A stretch of 64,000 bases of DNA. Origin: Oasisia sp. SBJ-2009. Lineage: Eukaryota; Annelida; Polychaeta; Sabellida; Siboglinidae. The notes beneath the pieces are model-generated. The model was not told where the DNA came from. It did not search any database and saw only the letters and a program-made list of their open reading frames with translations. How positions within the stretch are numbered: the stretch's first letter is position 1; every line of letters starts with the position of its first letter. Location: contig OZ024854.1 of NCBI GenBank assembly GCA_964017155.1, forward strand, positions 49,102,067 to 49,166,066, given 5' to 3'. Positions 12,870 to 26,900 of this stretch are shown here, piece after piece. A program made the translations under genes and the position numbers.

Positions 12870-15800
12870 ATATGGGACATTATAATTTTATATCAGTGCA
12901 CTTTCACATATGTATATAATTGGTTAGCTACTAGCTAGTGCATAAACAGAAAAAAAATAGGCATTTCAGTAATTCAAAAAGTACTTAAACTAGGCAAATC
13001 TTCACATGGGCAAAAACCCAGGTTTATCATGCACCCAATGGTTGTCTCACAAACTGTGTCTTTAAAAAGATGCTGCTGTACATACAGTACTGTGTATTAA
13101 TGTGTAATACTTGACAGTATATTTCCAATGCTGTCATTAGCTAATATACTTTTAATATTTATTTTTAATAACAGTTTTTATTGGGCATCTTGCTGTAATG
13201 TGAAAATTACTAGATGTCAATAAAATACTCATAAACTCTGGAAGGGATTTAACAGTAGATTATATTATAGCAGCACAAGTTTTAAATTACTTGAAAAAAC
13301 TTACTTTTAGCTTACCATAAATCGGGTTTGATGCTATTGATATCTGTAGTGTCTAGATAGCTAAAATAACAGTTTACAAAGAACACCTTGAAAAAACTTT
13401 ACGTTGGTTAGTACACATTGTATAATTTATAAGTGTGAATAATTTTATCAAGTATGAATGGTCTTATGTCACAAAGTTCTCATGAATCTCTTCAAAATAA
13501 CATAATACTGATGAATGATTTACCAAAACTGAACAGAAACTGTAAAAAAAAACGAGTGATAGTGTTGCAATCAATACTACGAGTAGGTTGGTTCATTCAC
13601 TTGCAAACTGAGGAGAAGACAATGACCTGCTGCGGAACCTTCACAGATAAGACTGGATTACGATTATGGTTATAAAGATTATACAGATTAACACACAGAC
13701 ACGAGAAATAAAATTGCAACAGCAACAACACAAACAAAAGTAAATTGTACATACAACGTGAGTGTGCATGCGGGTGCACTTAGCTGAAGCATAGATACAG
13801 ATAAAATACACAAACAGCTAGGAAGCACATGAAGCCAGACTATAAAGCAAATGCGATACAGACACAATAAGCAATATCAACAAGCAGGACTGAAATCGGC
13901 AAACAGAAACATAAACAGTGCACAAGGCTGACACAGGTGCGTAACTTCAACAGGTTCTGCCAGAGGACTTTGGGAAGCTACGAGTGGAGGCGTTTAGGAA
14001 GGCGTGCAGTGCGTAGGCAGCGGAGACTGACTCAAAGTCTTACTGTCGTTTCCGTAGGGCTTGAGCAACGCCACCGGCCGCACGGTTCGCGCGCCGCCTA
14101 CTGGCACAGCGAAGAGACGTGTGCGTCCTGACCTGTGACAAAGCGGGCAAAGGAACCCGAGGGGGGACTGGGAGACGCATGACGTGGGAGTACACGACTC
14201 TCGTACGACTCCTAAGGGGTTTGGAGGCGGCTTTGTTGACCTTTGACCCTTCAATCGGAGATGAGAAACACTGGTGATTATAAACAAGGTTGACGATACG
14301 TTTCGCAGAGGACGGACTGCGGCATGCCATCCAGAACGGATGACAGAAAACGCAACAGTTTGTCGTTGCTACGTGTGAGTCATGTGTTGCAGGTTTTGAC
14401 AAAAACTTGGGAGAAATAATGTTAATCACACTAAAATCCGGTTAGAATAATGGCATCACGCAAAACATGCAAACACAAATCACTCTGAAAACCATTGTTT
14501 TATTTGTTCAAAAGCATGCTCTTTCACGGACGCTTGTCAACCAGAGTTCTACTGTGAGTGGAACTGATCAGCAAATGATTTATATATTATTTCCGTGTTT
14601 GTAAATAGCATATGCGCATTCTTCTATATTACCAGACATGTAAGGCAGCAAGTCAATAACAGGTTAAGACAAGTTACTTGGCGACTCCCTGACAGATATC
14701 AATTGGTAAACACCCCGCGGGAAACACACCTGTAGTTGTCTTCTCATAGTGTTACGCAACATATAAAACTTTATGTTTTCTACTGGACATGCCCCTAGGA
14801 CCAGATCCAAACTAGGCAGGTCCCTCCATGTACGGCAGAGACATGGCACCAATACGTATTGTGAAACACACGGATAATATCATTGTATTTAATAGCAGAC
14901 ATGCTGTGTTGTATAGACTAATACCCTCGTCTTTAATTTCAGATAAAACTGACACGATCCTATATTTAAACGGACTTTGTGATAATTTACAGAATAATTT
15001 TCCATGATATTCTTTTCATAAATAATAAATATTATGATAAAATTATAATATCAAACTACAAAGTCAGAGCAGCAGATAATGTACAAATAGTTTTGACAAT
15101 TTGATGTTTGATTTTTATGTAAGAATCTAAATATGACTGAGCAATTAAACATTGACACATTGTAAACAGATTTGTAGAAAATATCACAGAGTCACCAGAG
15201 ACTTCAAACAGCATGTCCACAATAGCAACACTCAAGCACAAACATGCGTCAGTGTTAACAAAAGTTATGTAAAATGCAACAACGCTTACATCAGCAAAAC
15301 AACATTATAAAACGTCATGCAATAAAAAATGTTGAAAATGTTATAAATATCACAGATGACGGTGGCAAGCAAACAGAATTAATATCATGCACAAACTGTC
15401 AGTACGGCGCCGAGACACGCCACGTTCCGGCCGCACCAGTGGTAGTAAGGCAATGTCATCAGTACTGTCTTAATTCGAGGTTAGAACACAACCTTAGAGT
15501 GAGTTTGATGCAGTCACGCAGCACACACAGGTAAACATGGACTGGTACGACGACACAACAGCACTTTATAAACGACACAGGCACAGAGAGAAGGCATTCC
15601 GATCAGTGGCAGTTGCTGCGAGCGACGCGAAAACTGTCGCTAAGTGATCGGCTGCCACATATCGGCGACCGAGGGCAACTTCTGCTGAATCGCCCTGCTG
15701 TGAACCTGCGGAAGTTGCCTGCCAAGCGGTCTCGTGGTGTTCGCGTAACGCAGCTTTGGCACAGTTGTCAAATTTGGTTTTCCCGCGAGCCCCGTCACAA

Positions 15801-18800
15801 TGGAGCCCGGAGGGGTGGAGACCTGCAACATCCCAAGTCCCAAGGGCGAAATCCCAGGCACTCCCAGGTCGAGTTTCGGCTGCGTTCGCGGTTTGATCTG
15901 GCGGTGGCGCTGGTAGACGCGGCGGGTGGCCGGCGGCTCGCCGAGATGATGCCCGCCTCGCCGAGGCTTCGACGGCCGCATGCTGTTATACACGGTCTCC
16001 TGCCCAATACTGCTAGCATCCATTTGTAAGAGTGGAAAACTGAATTTACCTTTGAGCGGATCGGCGACGAACGAACCGGCGTGTAGCGACGGCTGCGGAC
16101 CGGACACGGTGAGGCGTTTCGACGAGAATACCCCGCCGGTCTTCTCGGGCGGCGGCGCGCCGTGCTCAAACACGGACGCCATCGACTCGCTAATGTCCAT
16201 CGACGTCCGTGCGAGTTTCGCGAACTTGCGCTTGTTCGCGTCGCGCTGCTCGAGGATTGACTCGGTGGTGCTGCGGCGCAGAGGCAGCAGCATCTCGTCC
16301 CGCCCCATCGCCGTTCTCTCCACGCTCGTCTTCATCTGCATGACGGCCTCCGTCAGCCGAGACTTCATCACCTCCGCTGAGTAGTCCTCGGTGTTATACT
16401 GCTGGACGATGCTCACGTCCACTTGATTTGTCGTGTCTTCTCCATCGATCTTCGACGTCGCGGTGTCGACTGGTGTTTTCGCATCGTGTTTTGCCTTCGA
16501 GGTGGTCTTCTTTGATGTTGTGCCGCCTTTATCCGGCCCGCTAAAAAGTGTCGTAGTGCGGGCACTGGTGCCCTGCGTCTGGGAGAGCATTGGCTTGAGG
16601 GTTTTCACGTTGATGGTGTTTGAGTTTGACCGCGACTCTGATGGAGTCTGGTCCGCCCCGAACGTTGTCGTAGGGATGCTGTTGCGGTGCTGGCCACCAC
16701 CGCCGGGTTTGCGAATCGTCTGTCCCTCGACGACCAGGTTGATGCCGATGTAGGGCGGCACAATCACCTGGGTCTGTCGGTAGGCCAGCTCATACAGGCC
16801 AATGTCACAGTTGCGGTCATAACGCCGGTCCAGCACCACTACAACAGATAGGGTACAGTGGGGCAGGCTGGACACTGGTCAGAGCAATAGGGTACAGTGA
16901 GGCACGCTGTACACTTGTCAGAGCAATAGGGTACAGTGGGGCAGGCTGGACACTTGTCAGAGCAATAGGGTATAGTGGGGCAGGCTGGACACTGGTCAGA
17001 GCAATAGGGTCAGAGCAACAGGGTACAGTGGGGCAGGCTGGACCCTAGTCAGAGCAATAGGGGACAGTGGGGCAGGCTGGACACTGATCAGAGCAACAGG
17101 GTACAGTGGGGCAAGCTGGACACTGGTCAGAACAATAGGGTACAGTGGGGCAGGCTGGACACTGGTCAGAGCAATAGGGTCAGAGCATAGGGTCAGGGCA
17201 ATAGGGTCAGCACAACAGGGTACAGTGGGGCAGGCTGGACACTGGTCAGAACAATAGGGTTCAGTGGGGCAGAATGGACACTGGTCAGAGCAATAGGGTA
17301 CAGTGGGGCAGGCTGGACACTGGTCAGAACAATAGGGTCAGATCAGAGCAACAGGGTAGAGTGGGGCAGGTTGAACATGTCACAGGGTACAGTGGGGCAG
17401 GTGGACACAGTCAGTGGAACAAGGTACAATGGGACAGGTTGCACATGGAACAGGGTACAATGGGGCAGGTATAACAAGGCAAGGGGATTGGTTCATCCAT
17501 GTAATGATCCCGAATGGAAAATCCACCATTAAATAAAATCAATTGTTAAATTTACAGAGCTTTTAAAAACGCAAAAATCCCCAAAAGTGTCCCAGCATCA
17601 CTTCGTGGTGTTGACATTTTATGCAAACAAACTCACTGAGAAGGAGCTGAATTAATTTTAAATACGAAAATTGGGCTGATGAGTTCATAAGAATATCAAA
17701 GATATGAAGAGTACACCAAGCAGATAAAGACATTAAACAGTAATGGAATTTTCTTTCGAAAAATAAAAATGATCAAATACCAGTATAACAGTTTCATCTG
17801 AGTTTACACGTCACTCTGTCTGGTGACAGCTACACGCACCTTTGAGAGTGTCCTCCATGACACTGGAGCAGAGTTTGGCGGTCACCTTTGTGCTGAAGGA
17901 CATTGCTGGACTACAGTTGATCTCCAGCAGCCAGGGCTGGTAATCCTCAGTCAACATGAAGTCTGCGCCGTACAAGGCAAAGGCACTCTGGAACACAGCT
18001 CACGTCTCGTACCCACACTCCACTGGTCAAGCACTGCAAACTATTTTCACTCATAAGGAAATTATTGTGAGAATTAGTTCGATTTTTCTATTGGAAGAGA
18101 CTTTTGTGGAATTTGGGGTTTCAGTATTTGCAGACTGAGGTTGAGTTTACACAATATATCAGCTACCCGGTATACATCAGAGGTCAGATGAATGTAGACT
18201 GGTGCGAGACCATGCAAGGAGGTCAACACAATGACCAGTGGTTTATACTGGACACACTAGCAAACCAGACACCAATGCAAGTTGATAATCACAGGTATAA
18301 TATGCTGGTGTTTTCATTGGTTTGTTATCAATCTGGCTACCAAATTTCACACCATCTGCAACATGTTCATGAGTGTCTATATAGCATAATGTCCAATTGT
18401 TATGACTGCTCAGCCTTTACACTTAACCCCTGGCAGGAGGAGACAGTTGGCTGGACTGACCTTTCTGTACTCAGCAGGAGACAGTTGGCTGGACTGACCT
18501 TTCTGTACTCAGCAGGAGACAGTTGGCTGGACTGACCTTTCTGTACTCAGCAGGAGACAGTTGGCTAGACTGACCTTTCTATACTCAGGAGGAGACAGTT
18601 GGCTGGACTGACCTTTCTGTACTCAGCAGGAGACAGTTGGCTAGACTGACCTTTCTATACTCAGGAGGAGACAGTTGGCTGGACTGACCTTTCTGTACTC
18701 AGCAGGAGACAGTTGGCTAGACTGACCTTTCTGTACTCAGGAGGAGACAGTTGGCTGGACTGACCTTTCTATACTCAGGAGGAGACAGTTGGCTGGACTG

Positions 18801-21800
18801 ACCTTTCTGTACTCAGGAGGAGACAGTTGGCTGGACTGACCTTTCTATACTCAGGAGGAGACAGTTGCCTGGACTGACCTTTCTGTACTCAGGAGGAGAC
18901 AGTTGGCTGGACTGACCTTTCTGTACTCAGGAGGACACAGTTGGCTGGACTGACCTTTCTGTACTCAGGAGGAGACAGTTGGCTAGACTGACCTTTCCGT
19001 ACTCAGGAGGAGAGAGTTGGCTAGACTGACCTTTCTGTACTCAGGAGGAGACAGTTGGCTAGACTGACCTTTCTGTACTCAGGAGACAGTTGGCTGGACT
19101 GACCTTTCTGTACTCAGGAGGAGACAGTTGGCTGGACTGACCTTTCTGTACTCAGGAGGAGACAGTTGGCTAGACTGACCTTTCCGTACTCGGGAGGAGA
19201 GAGTTGGCTAGACTGACCTTTCTGTACTCAGGAGGAGAGAGTTGGCTGGACTGACCTTTCAGTACTCAGGAGGAGAGAGTTGGCTAGACTGACCTTTCTG
19301 TACTCAGGAGGAGAGAGTTGGCTAGACTGACCTTTCTGTACTCAGGAGGAGAGAGTTGGCTAGACTGACCTTTCTGTACTCAGGAGGAGAGAGTTGGCTG
19401 GACTGACCTTTCTGTACTCAGGAGGAGAGAGTTGGCTAGACTGACCTTTCCGTACTCAGGAGGAGACAGTTGGCTAGACTGACCTTTCTGTACTCAGGAG
19501 ACAGTTGGCTAGACTGACCTTTCTGTACTCAGGAGACAGTTGGCTAGACTGACCTTTCTGTACTCAGGAGACAGTTGGCTAGACTGACCTTTCCGTACTC
19601 AGGAGACAGTTGGCTAGACTGACCTTTCCGTACTCAGGAGGAGACAGTTGGCTAGACTGACCTTTCCGTACTCAGGAGGAGACCGTTGGCTAGACCGACC
19701 TTTCTGTACTCAGGAGACAGTTGGCTGGACTGACCTTTCTGTACTCAGGAGACAGTTGGCTAGACTGACCTTTCTGTACTCAGGAGACAGTTGGCTAGAC
19801 TGACCTTTCTGTACTCAGGAGACAGTTGGCTAGACTGACCTTTCCGTACTCAGGAGACAGTTGGCTAGACTGACCTTTCTGTACTCAGGAGACAGTTGGC
19901 TAGACTGGCCTTTCTGTACTCAGGAGACAGTTGGCTGGACCGACCTTTCTGTACTCAGGAGACAGTTGGCTGGACTGACCTTTCTGTACTCAGGAGACAG
20001 TTGGCTGGACTGACCTTTCTGTACTCAGGAGACAGTTGGCTGGACTGACCTTTCTGTACTCAGGAGACAGTTGGCTAGACTGACCTTTCTGTACTCAATG
20101 AAGTCCTGGGATGAGAGGAGAGCACAGAGCAGTGCCTTCTTCATGTTGGGGTAGATACGTTCGTCCCACACGTGCCCCATCCCTTGTTGTCTGAAAGTGA
20201 TGCAAACAAAACAAGCGATATCCCGTCAGTGCACAGGAAATGTGTGGTTCTCAAACTGATTTTACAACCCTCCAGAATTTTATTTTTCCCTCCTGTAGTT
20301 TTAGAAATTATGTGAAAAATAGAACCAATCCACTTTGATGTGATCGCCACTTGAGCCAATACATTTTTAGATTTCACGACATAGTCGGATAAGTTAATAA
20401 ACTGTTTCTATTGAGACAAATGTGCAACGTAACATCAGAAGTGGGCACTACTGACCTGAGGTAGTCCTTAAACATGTCGCTTGACCACATGTTGTCATCC
20501 GGTAGGTTTGATGACCGTGTGCCATTGGCGTGATATTTCTGTATCGAGTTGTTGGCCAGATGGATCGCTCTGTGTCAGACAAGTAAACTGTAACATCACT
20601 TGTTAGTGTTTGATTAGTGAATTGGCATGTTGCATAGAAACATTATCGATGGGACATAAAACACACACAATTTATGATCACCACTACATCTGTCAGATCT
20701 AGACAAAACCTGTCTAAATTAAATTACCAATTCTATAATAAATAATAATTATATAATAAAAACCTTTAATTGGCAAACTATTCCCTAACACTATTTAAGA
20801 AAGGTTTCATGACAAATTTAGAAAATTTCACCAAAATGATTAAGTTGTGAATCCAGTCATACCCTGGGCAATTCACATCAGTTGCAAAGTTGAATAATCT
20901 ACAGAACTCACTCATCAAAGTTCTCAAGTGTGTACTCCTGGGAACAGAACCGGACATAGCTGTCCTTGTACAGCCAGACGGTCAGCGGGTTCCAGTCGGT
21001 CACCAGGAACCACTGGCGGATGTCAAACTTGGTCTGGTAGACCAGCAGTGGACATTCTGGGGGAGAGAGAATGTGGCATGGGTGGTAGTCTACTACACTA
21101 CCCCTTGAAGGTAACTACGTAATGTTAGTTGAACCAGCTGTACTTTGGCCTAGTATAAAGATGCTTTAAATGAACGAGCAACCCTAATGTTCAAAACCCA
21201 TCAATTTCCCCCAAATCCCAAAATGTCGGCCTGCACAGAGGCTCAGTAATTCTCCTTAGACACATACAAAATGATCTAAGAATACAAAAGTATGGGATGT
21301 GATTCAGTAAGCATTGTTTAATGGTTAGATTTTTGGGGGTTACTAGTTCCTTTAACATCAATTGGTGTGTCAATGTAATATATTCAGTTTCACTTTTGGA
21401 GTTTTGTTTAATTCCATTCTATAGTACAGCTTCTATCTTATTCAGTATATTCACTGTGACATCATCGTGAAATTTACATGGTAATATTGGTGCTGTTGCA
21501 TTGATATGCCCAATTATTTCTAGCATCTACTAAGATTACTGTGTTACTACTGTACAATATGTTCCTGAGTGAATTACCGTGACGTGTGACTGAGTGGGCC
21601 CAAGCAGGTAATGTGAATAATATCAGTTTAACTTTTGTGTTCTAAATGTGCGACACCGTAAGTCACAACTGATGCAGACGTCCAATTATGACTAATCAAG
21701 TTAATTTCCTGATTATGAAATAGCGATTTACTGGTGCTCAACTTTTTATTATAACAATACGCCCCTTCATATTTCAGAATAAATTGCTAATGGCAATGTT

Positions 21801-23852
21801 ATTATTGCTGGTCCCTTAAAAATAACCAACAGTATCTCCACACACACCCAGACAAAAGCACGTTGTATTCTAACTGCCATAATTACCGTCATTCATTGAA
21901 AACAAAATGAAAAACAAAACAAAATAAATTCTGACCCACCAATGTATTTTTGGACAACATATTTGCTGTCTTTCTTCACAATCTGTGATGAGACCAACTT
22001 GAGCATGTCCTCGAGTCGGTCATAGCAGATGATACCTGGGGATAAGGGCAGGTTGACAGTGACCAGTACATGTAATAGTAATCAGACTTAACTAATTAAA
22101 TAATTAATTAATGATACAATCTCTATAATATAGTGCTTATTATGTGCGATGACACACCTTTCATGAGAAAAAACGATTACGTAATTTTAACAAAAGTCAA
22201 CGGCGCACAATTTAACAAATATTAATTATAGTTTAACAAACAATGGTTATATATTTTCATTAAAAATACCCACCTCTACCACGTGACTTTGCCCCTGGCT
22301 TCACAATCCAGACGTTTTTGATGCCGTCCATGCCAAACTGAGGCCACTTGGTAATCATCTGGTTGAGAAGGCTGTCAATCTCATTCATCCGTAGACACAG
22401 CTGGTTGATAGTGGCGCCATCACTGGGACACATGGCACATCAACATCACTCTCACATCCCACCAGGGGGACAGACAAAGTGCTACCAATTTTGGGTGAAT
22501 TAGTGCTTTAAAATGTTGACCTTGACCTTCCTATGTACACTCAACAGACATATCAATGCCAAAATTGTGAACCTCTATATTTTAAAAAACAAACTGGCTT
22601 CAATTTTTTGTGATAACTATTTCAACGCACTATCATTGTGAAAGTTTGGTCTTATATCTTACTGCCCTAAAATATGAAAATAAGACGTTTAAAAAAAAAG
22701 ATATCTACAGGGAGCCCGGACTGACGTCTGTCTACGGCGTCAACTCACTGGATGACTCTGTAGTACCACTGGAGGTACTGCGTCCAGTCCGCGTCTGTGA
22801 AGCCATGCTCCTACAACACACAACATCTCACTCACACTAAGATTGTGGCAAACATAGACACGTATACATGGTGATACAGGCTAACCGCAGTGGATTATAT
22901 CCTGTCACCTAACACCATATTAAGTGCTTGGAATCCTGACATCATCCAATCCACACTGACAGTGCCTTAGATGCTGATATCATAAAACTCCATACAGATA
23001 GTGCTTGATATCCTAATATGATCTAACCGCATACTGACAATACCGACATCAGCCATCACATCACTGCCTGAGGCTCTGACATCACCAACATCCATCCTGA
23101 CAGTACCTGAAATCCTGATATAATGTAACTCCACCCAGAGGGTGTCTGAAATCCTGACTTCATCTAACTCCATCCTTACTGTACTTGAGTTTCTGACATC
23201 AGCTAAGCTAACTCCATCCTGACAGTATTTGATATGCTAACACTACCTTGCTACATCCAAATACAGCTTCACATTCTAACATAACGTCTTTATTTCATAT
23301 AATCAATACTTGAGATCCTGCCATCAGGTTACTGTTGTTGCCATCATTACTGCATGCTGCACATTAACTATGTTCGTAGTCAGCCAAGCAAGGTGTCTCA
23401 CGTCTGTCAGGCTGTCAATGTCCTCGTGCGCCTGGAACTTGAGGAAGCTGCCACACTTGGTGATGGCCATGTCGATGGCCAGGAGGGGCACCACCCCTCC
23501 CTTCTTCTTCTTCTTCTGGGTGTGACCTGGGGCAGCAGAGGGCAAGATGAGGTGATGGACAGAAGGAGAGAAGGACAGAAGGACGGGTTCTGTGACAGTA
23601 AACATAATGCGATTGGCACATGTACAAACATTTCTGTGACTACACACTGCAATTCCACACGCACACAACACTCACAACACTCACACACTTGCATGTATGT
23701 ATACATGCACATACACATATGTACACATAAATGTATATGTATGTGCATATATGTATATGTTTGTGTAAATATATATATATATATATATATAATTATATAT
23801 ATATATTAGATACATATGTTGCAATATATGTATGTATAATGTTGCAATATAT

Positions 23853-23902
<50 letters not shown>

Positions 23903-26900
23903 AACAATACAACACCCAAATGTACTAAACGATATTCTCATGGTATGGCCATGTTCTTGCCAACAGGCACACATTTATTCTTGTTTGAAAATTTGTTGTT
24001 TAAAAAGATCACAATGGACTGATTACATAAAATGGGTTAAATATAAATTATCCAAATAATGGGCAGTTACAGAAGTACATATGTGATGAAACCTAAGACA
24101 TTCCAACACATAAAGTGTTCATTAGAAAACTCAAATACTTCATTAGGTAATCACAAATGAGCTGCTACACACCAAATTAATTCATCTTCCAAAAGGCAAC
24201 AAGACTAGACATTATGCTTTGAGCACACACGGAAAACCAGGGGAATTAACCATAGGAAGGGAAACACAGAGGTCAGATACAAAGACAACAGACTAGGTTC
24301 ATTCAATAATTTATGATAACTCTGGCACCAAATTCATCAAGAATTTCTGAACTTGCTACTGACATATCACACAGTGAGTAGTCTGTCTTACAAGAGTATG
24401 TTAATACAGTGATCACTATTTTGTTATGCTAATGAAACTGCTTAACTGATGAGTTGCAATAAGACCTAACTTAGATAAACATTAACTAGCTTTCCGTTTT
24501 GCACCTGTGAAGTTTGAACACTATGAAAAGACAACGTTAATATAAAGTAATCCAGTACCATTTTGAAATCTATGGCATGAACAACATGATCTAGATATCA
24601 AAACAGTTATTGAAGTGTTATTTAATATTTTAAATAATAAAAATACATTAATATTTTGAGCTCATTGGTGTGTTAGGGACAATTTCAATTAACCAGTCAG
24701 AAACAGAGTGTTAAGTTACTCTTGTGCACCAAATAATAGTACAGTGCCAACTGAGCATCAAGGGTGGCAAATCAGTGAAATTTAACATATAGTGCTGAAT
24801 AACAAGCTACCATAAGAAAAAACAAAAGGCCATTTTACCATATTGCATTGCCTAAACAGTACAGGGTCACAAATACAGAAATGGAAGCTGCCACGTGCCA
24901 GTTGCAACCGGTTTGAACTTTGAGAGACTGCACATGGTGGCGAATACGGCAGTAATGGGTTTTAACTAATACTATACTACACAGAACTCCCAAGAACTAC
25001 GGTACTGATCAATTCACCTAATCACACAACAGACCTTCTAACATTTTGGGATCAAAAGCTATGATCACCGGAAGATTGTGCAAACTTTGTCACTAGAGGG
25101 AGCCACATGATGCTCAGTGGGTAATTAATCAGCGGTGACACAATCACGCAGATTTTAAAATCACTCTAAGGTTTTAACGCAGGAGAATTAAAGAATCGTC
25201 CTCCAGAAAAATTTAGACTGGCATAAAAATTCTCTACATCTAATAAACGTATAGAGTCAAATAAGTCGACATGTTTTATGAAATAAACCGGCACACTGGG
25301 ATGTATATTAGGCACACAGGAGAACTGACTTCAACTATTAACAGGATCACACCACTGGTGCACAGAAGGGGGAGTCGCAAGCCGGACGGTGCGGGTCATG
25401 TCAAGATCAAACCTGGCAGGCTAGTGGTCAGTTGGGGTCTCTGGTTGCCATGTACGATTGGCGGAAAACGCATGGCTGAAAGAGTGAAGTGGCACAATGG
25501 GTGTCACAGTGGCACGACGGGTGTCACCGTGGCACGACGGGTGTCACCGTGGCACGACGGGTGTCACCGTGGCACGACGGGTGTCACCGTGGCACGACGG
25601 GTGTCACCGTGGCACGACGGGTGTCACCGTGGCACGACGGGTGTCACCGTGGCACGACGGGTGTCACGACGGGTGTCACGACGGGTGTCACCGTGGCACA
25701 ACGGGTGTCACAGTGGCACAACGGGTGTCACAGTGGCACAACGGGTGTCACAGTGGCACAACGGGTGTCACTGTGGCACAATGGGTGTCACTGTGGCACA
25801 ACGGGTGTCACAGTGGCACAACGGATGTCATCGTGGCACAATGGGTGTCACTGTGGCACAACGGGGGTCACTGTGTCCCCAATGCAGTGAAACGATGTGG
25901 GCTGATGTGTGCAAATTATCTACCAATATGTACACACGTACATCATACAGACACATATGAATGCTTGTATATTTCATAATACATATATATGTGTCTGTGT
26001 ACCGAGACATCCATCGACTGTTTCATACATAAAATTCACACACCCTTGAATGTGAGGCATTCTCAAATTAATCTTTCAGTCTTTTAGTATGGTATAACAC
26101 ATTCTACAGTTGAACATAATATATAAGTCCATCAGTAATGAGCACAACAAGATAACAAAAACATTGTATGTATAAAATATCAATTTGCCTACTATTTCTC
26201 TCAGCTATGTTGTTCAACAGCTGCCAAATTCAAATTTGGCAACTGCCAATCTCATATTTGGCCGCAGCCAAATCTCATGTTTAGCAACTGCCAAACCATG
26301 ACATGTAAATGCAGTTGTTTTAAGAGGGCTGGAAAATACCTAACCTCCACAACTGAATCTTATAATAAATTAATGAACAATTAAAGTTTGTTTTTCATTA
26401 CGTTTTACAAATATCCTACATCACACTTTAAACTGTTGAATAGGTCTTAAATACTACTTTTCTTCATAAACGTTTTGCTGGAAAACTGCAAAGCTTCAGA
26501 CTTGTCTAATCAGATTCCATTGGAAGCATTTAGCCAAACCACAATAACTGTGTGATGTTTAGTCGTCTCAATGTTTATACAGCTGAGTGAACTGAGGCAA
26601 TGTGGAGTCAGTGAAATGGCAAAAGCCTCCAAATGACGACCCTAAACACGACTCCCTTGACTGAGGTTGTGATGTTCTAACCACTCAGCCACGGCCTCCA
26701 TCACTTATTTACTCAGTCAATCCTGATAAAATTGAATAAAACACATAACAAATCAGACCCTATGTTAACTTTCAGCCCAAGGCTTTCCCATCAATCACAG
26801 AGTGTAAACAATGTCCACCCCATTCACAATACTTGCTTGATGAAACATATTAATTAATAATTGTATCTTTCTCACGTCAACTCTTATTAAACTAGATTAT

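Noticed and set aside
16010..16049. 40-nt intron within exon 18
   Set aside because: Too short for this gene's introns and its removal shifts the frame, while read-through stays open to 15640.
17274..17474. Plus-strand frame with Gly/Gln-rich repeats
   Set aside because: By-product of the 39-bp minisatellite in TTLL3 intron 17.
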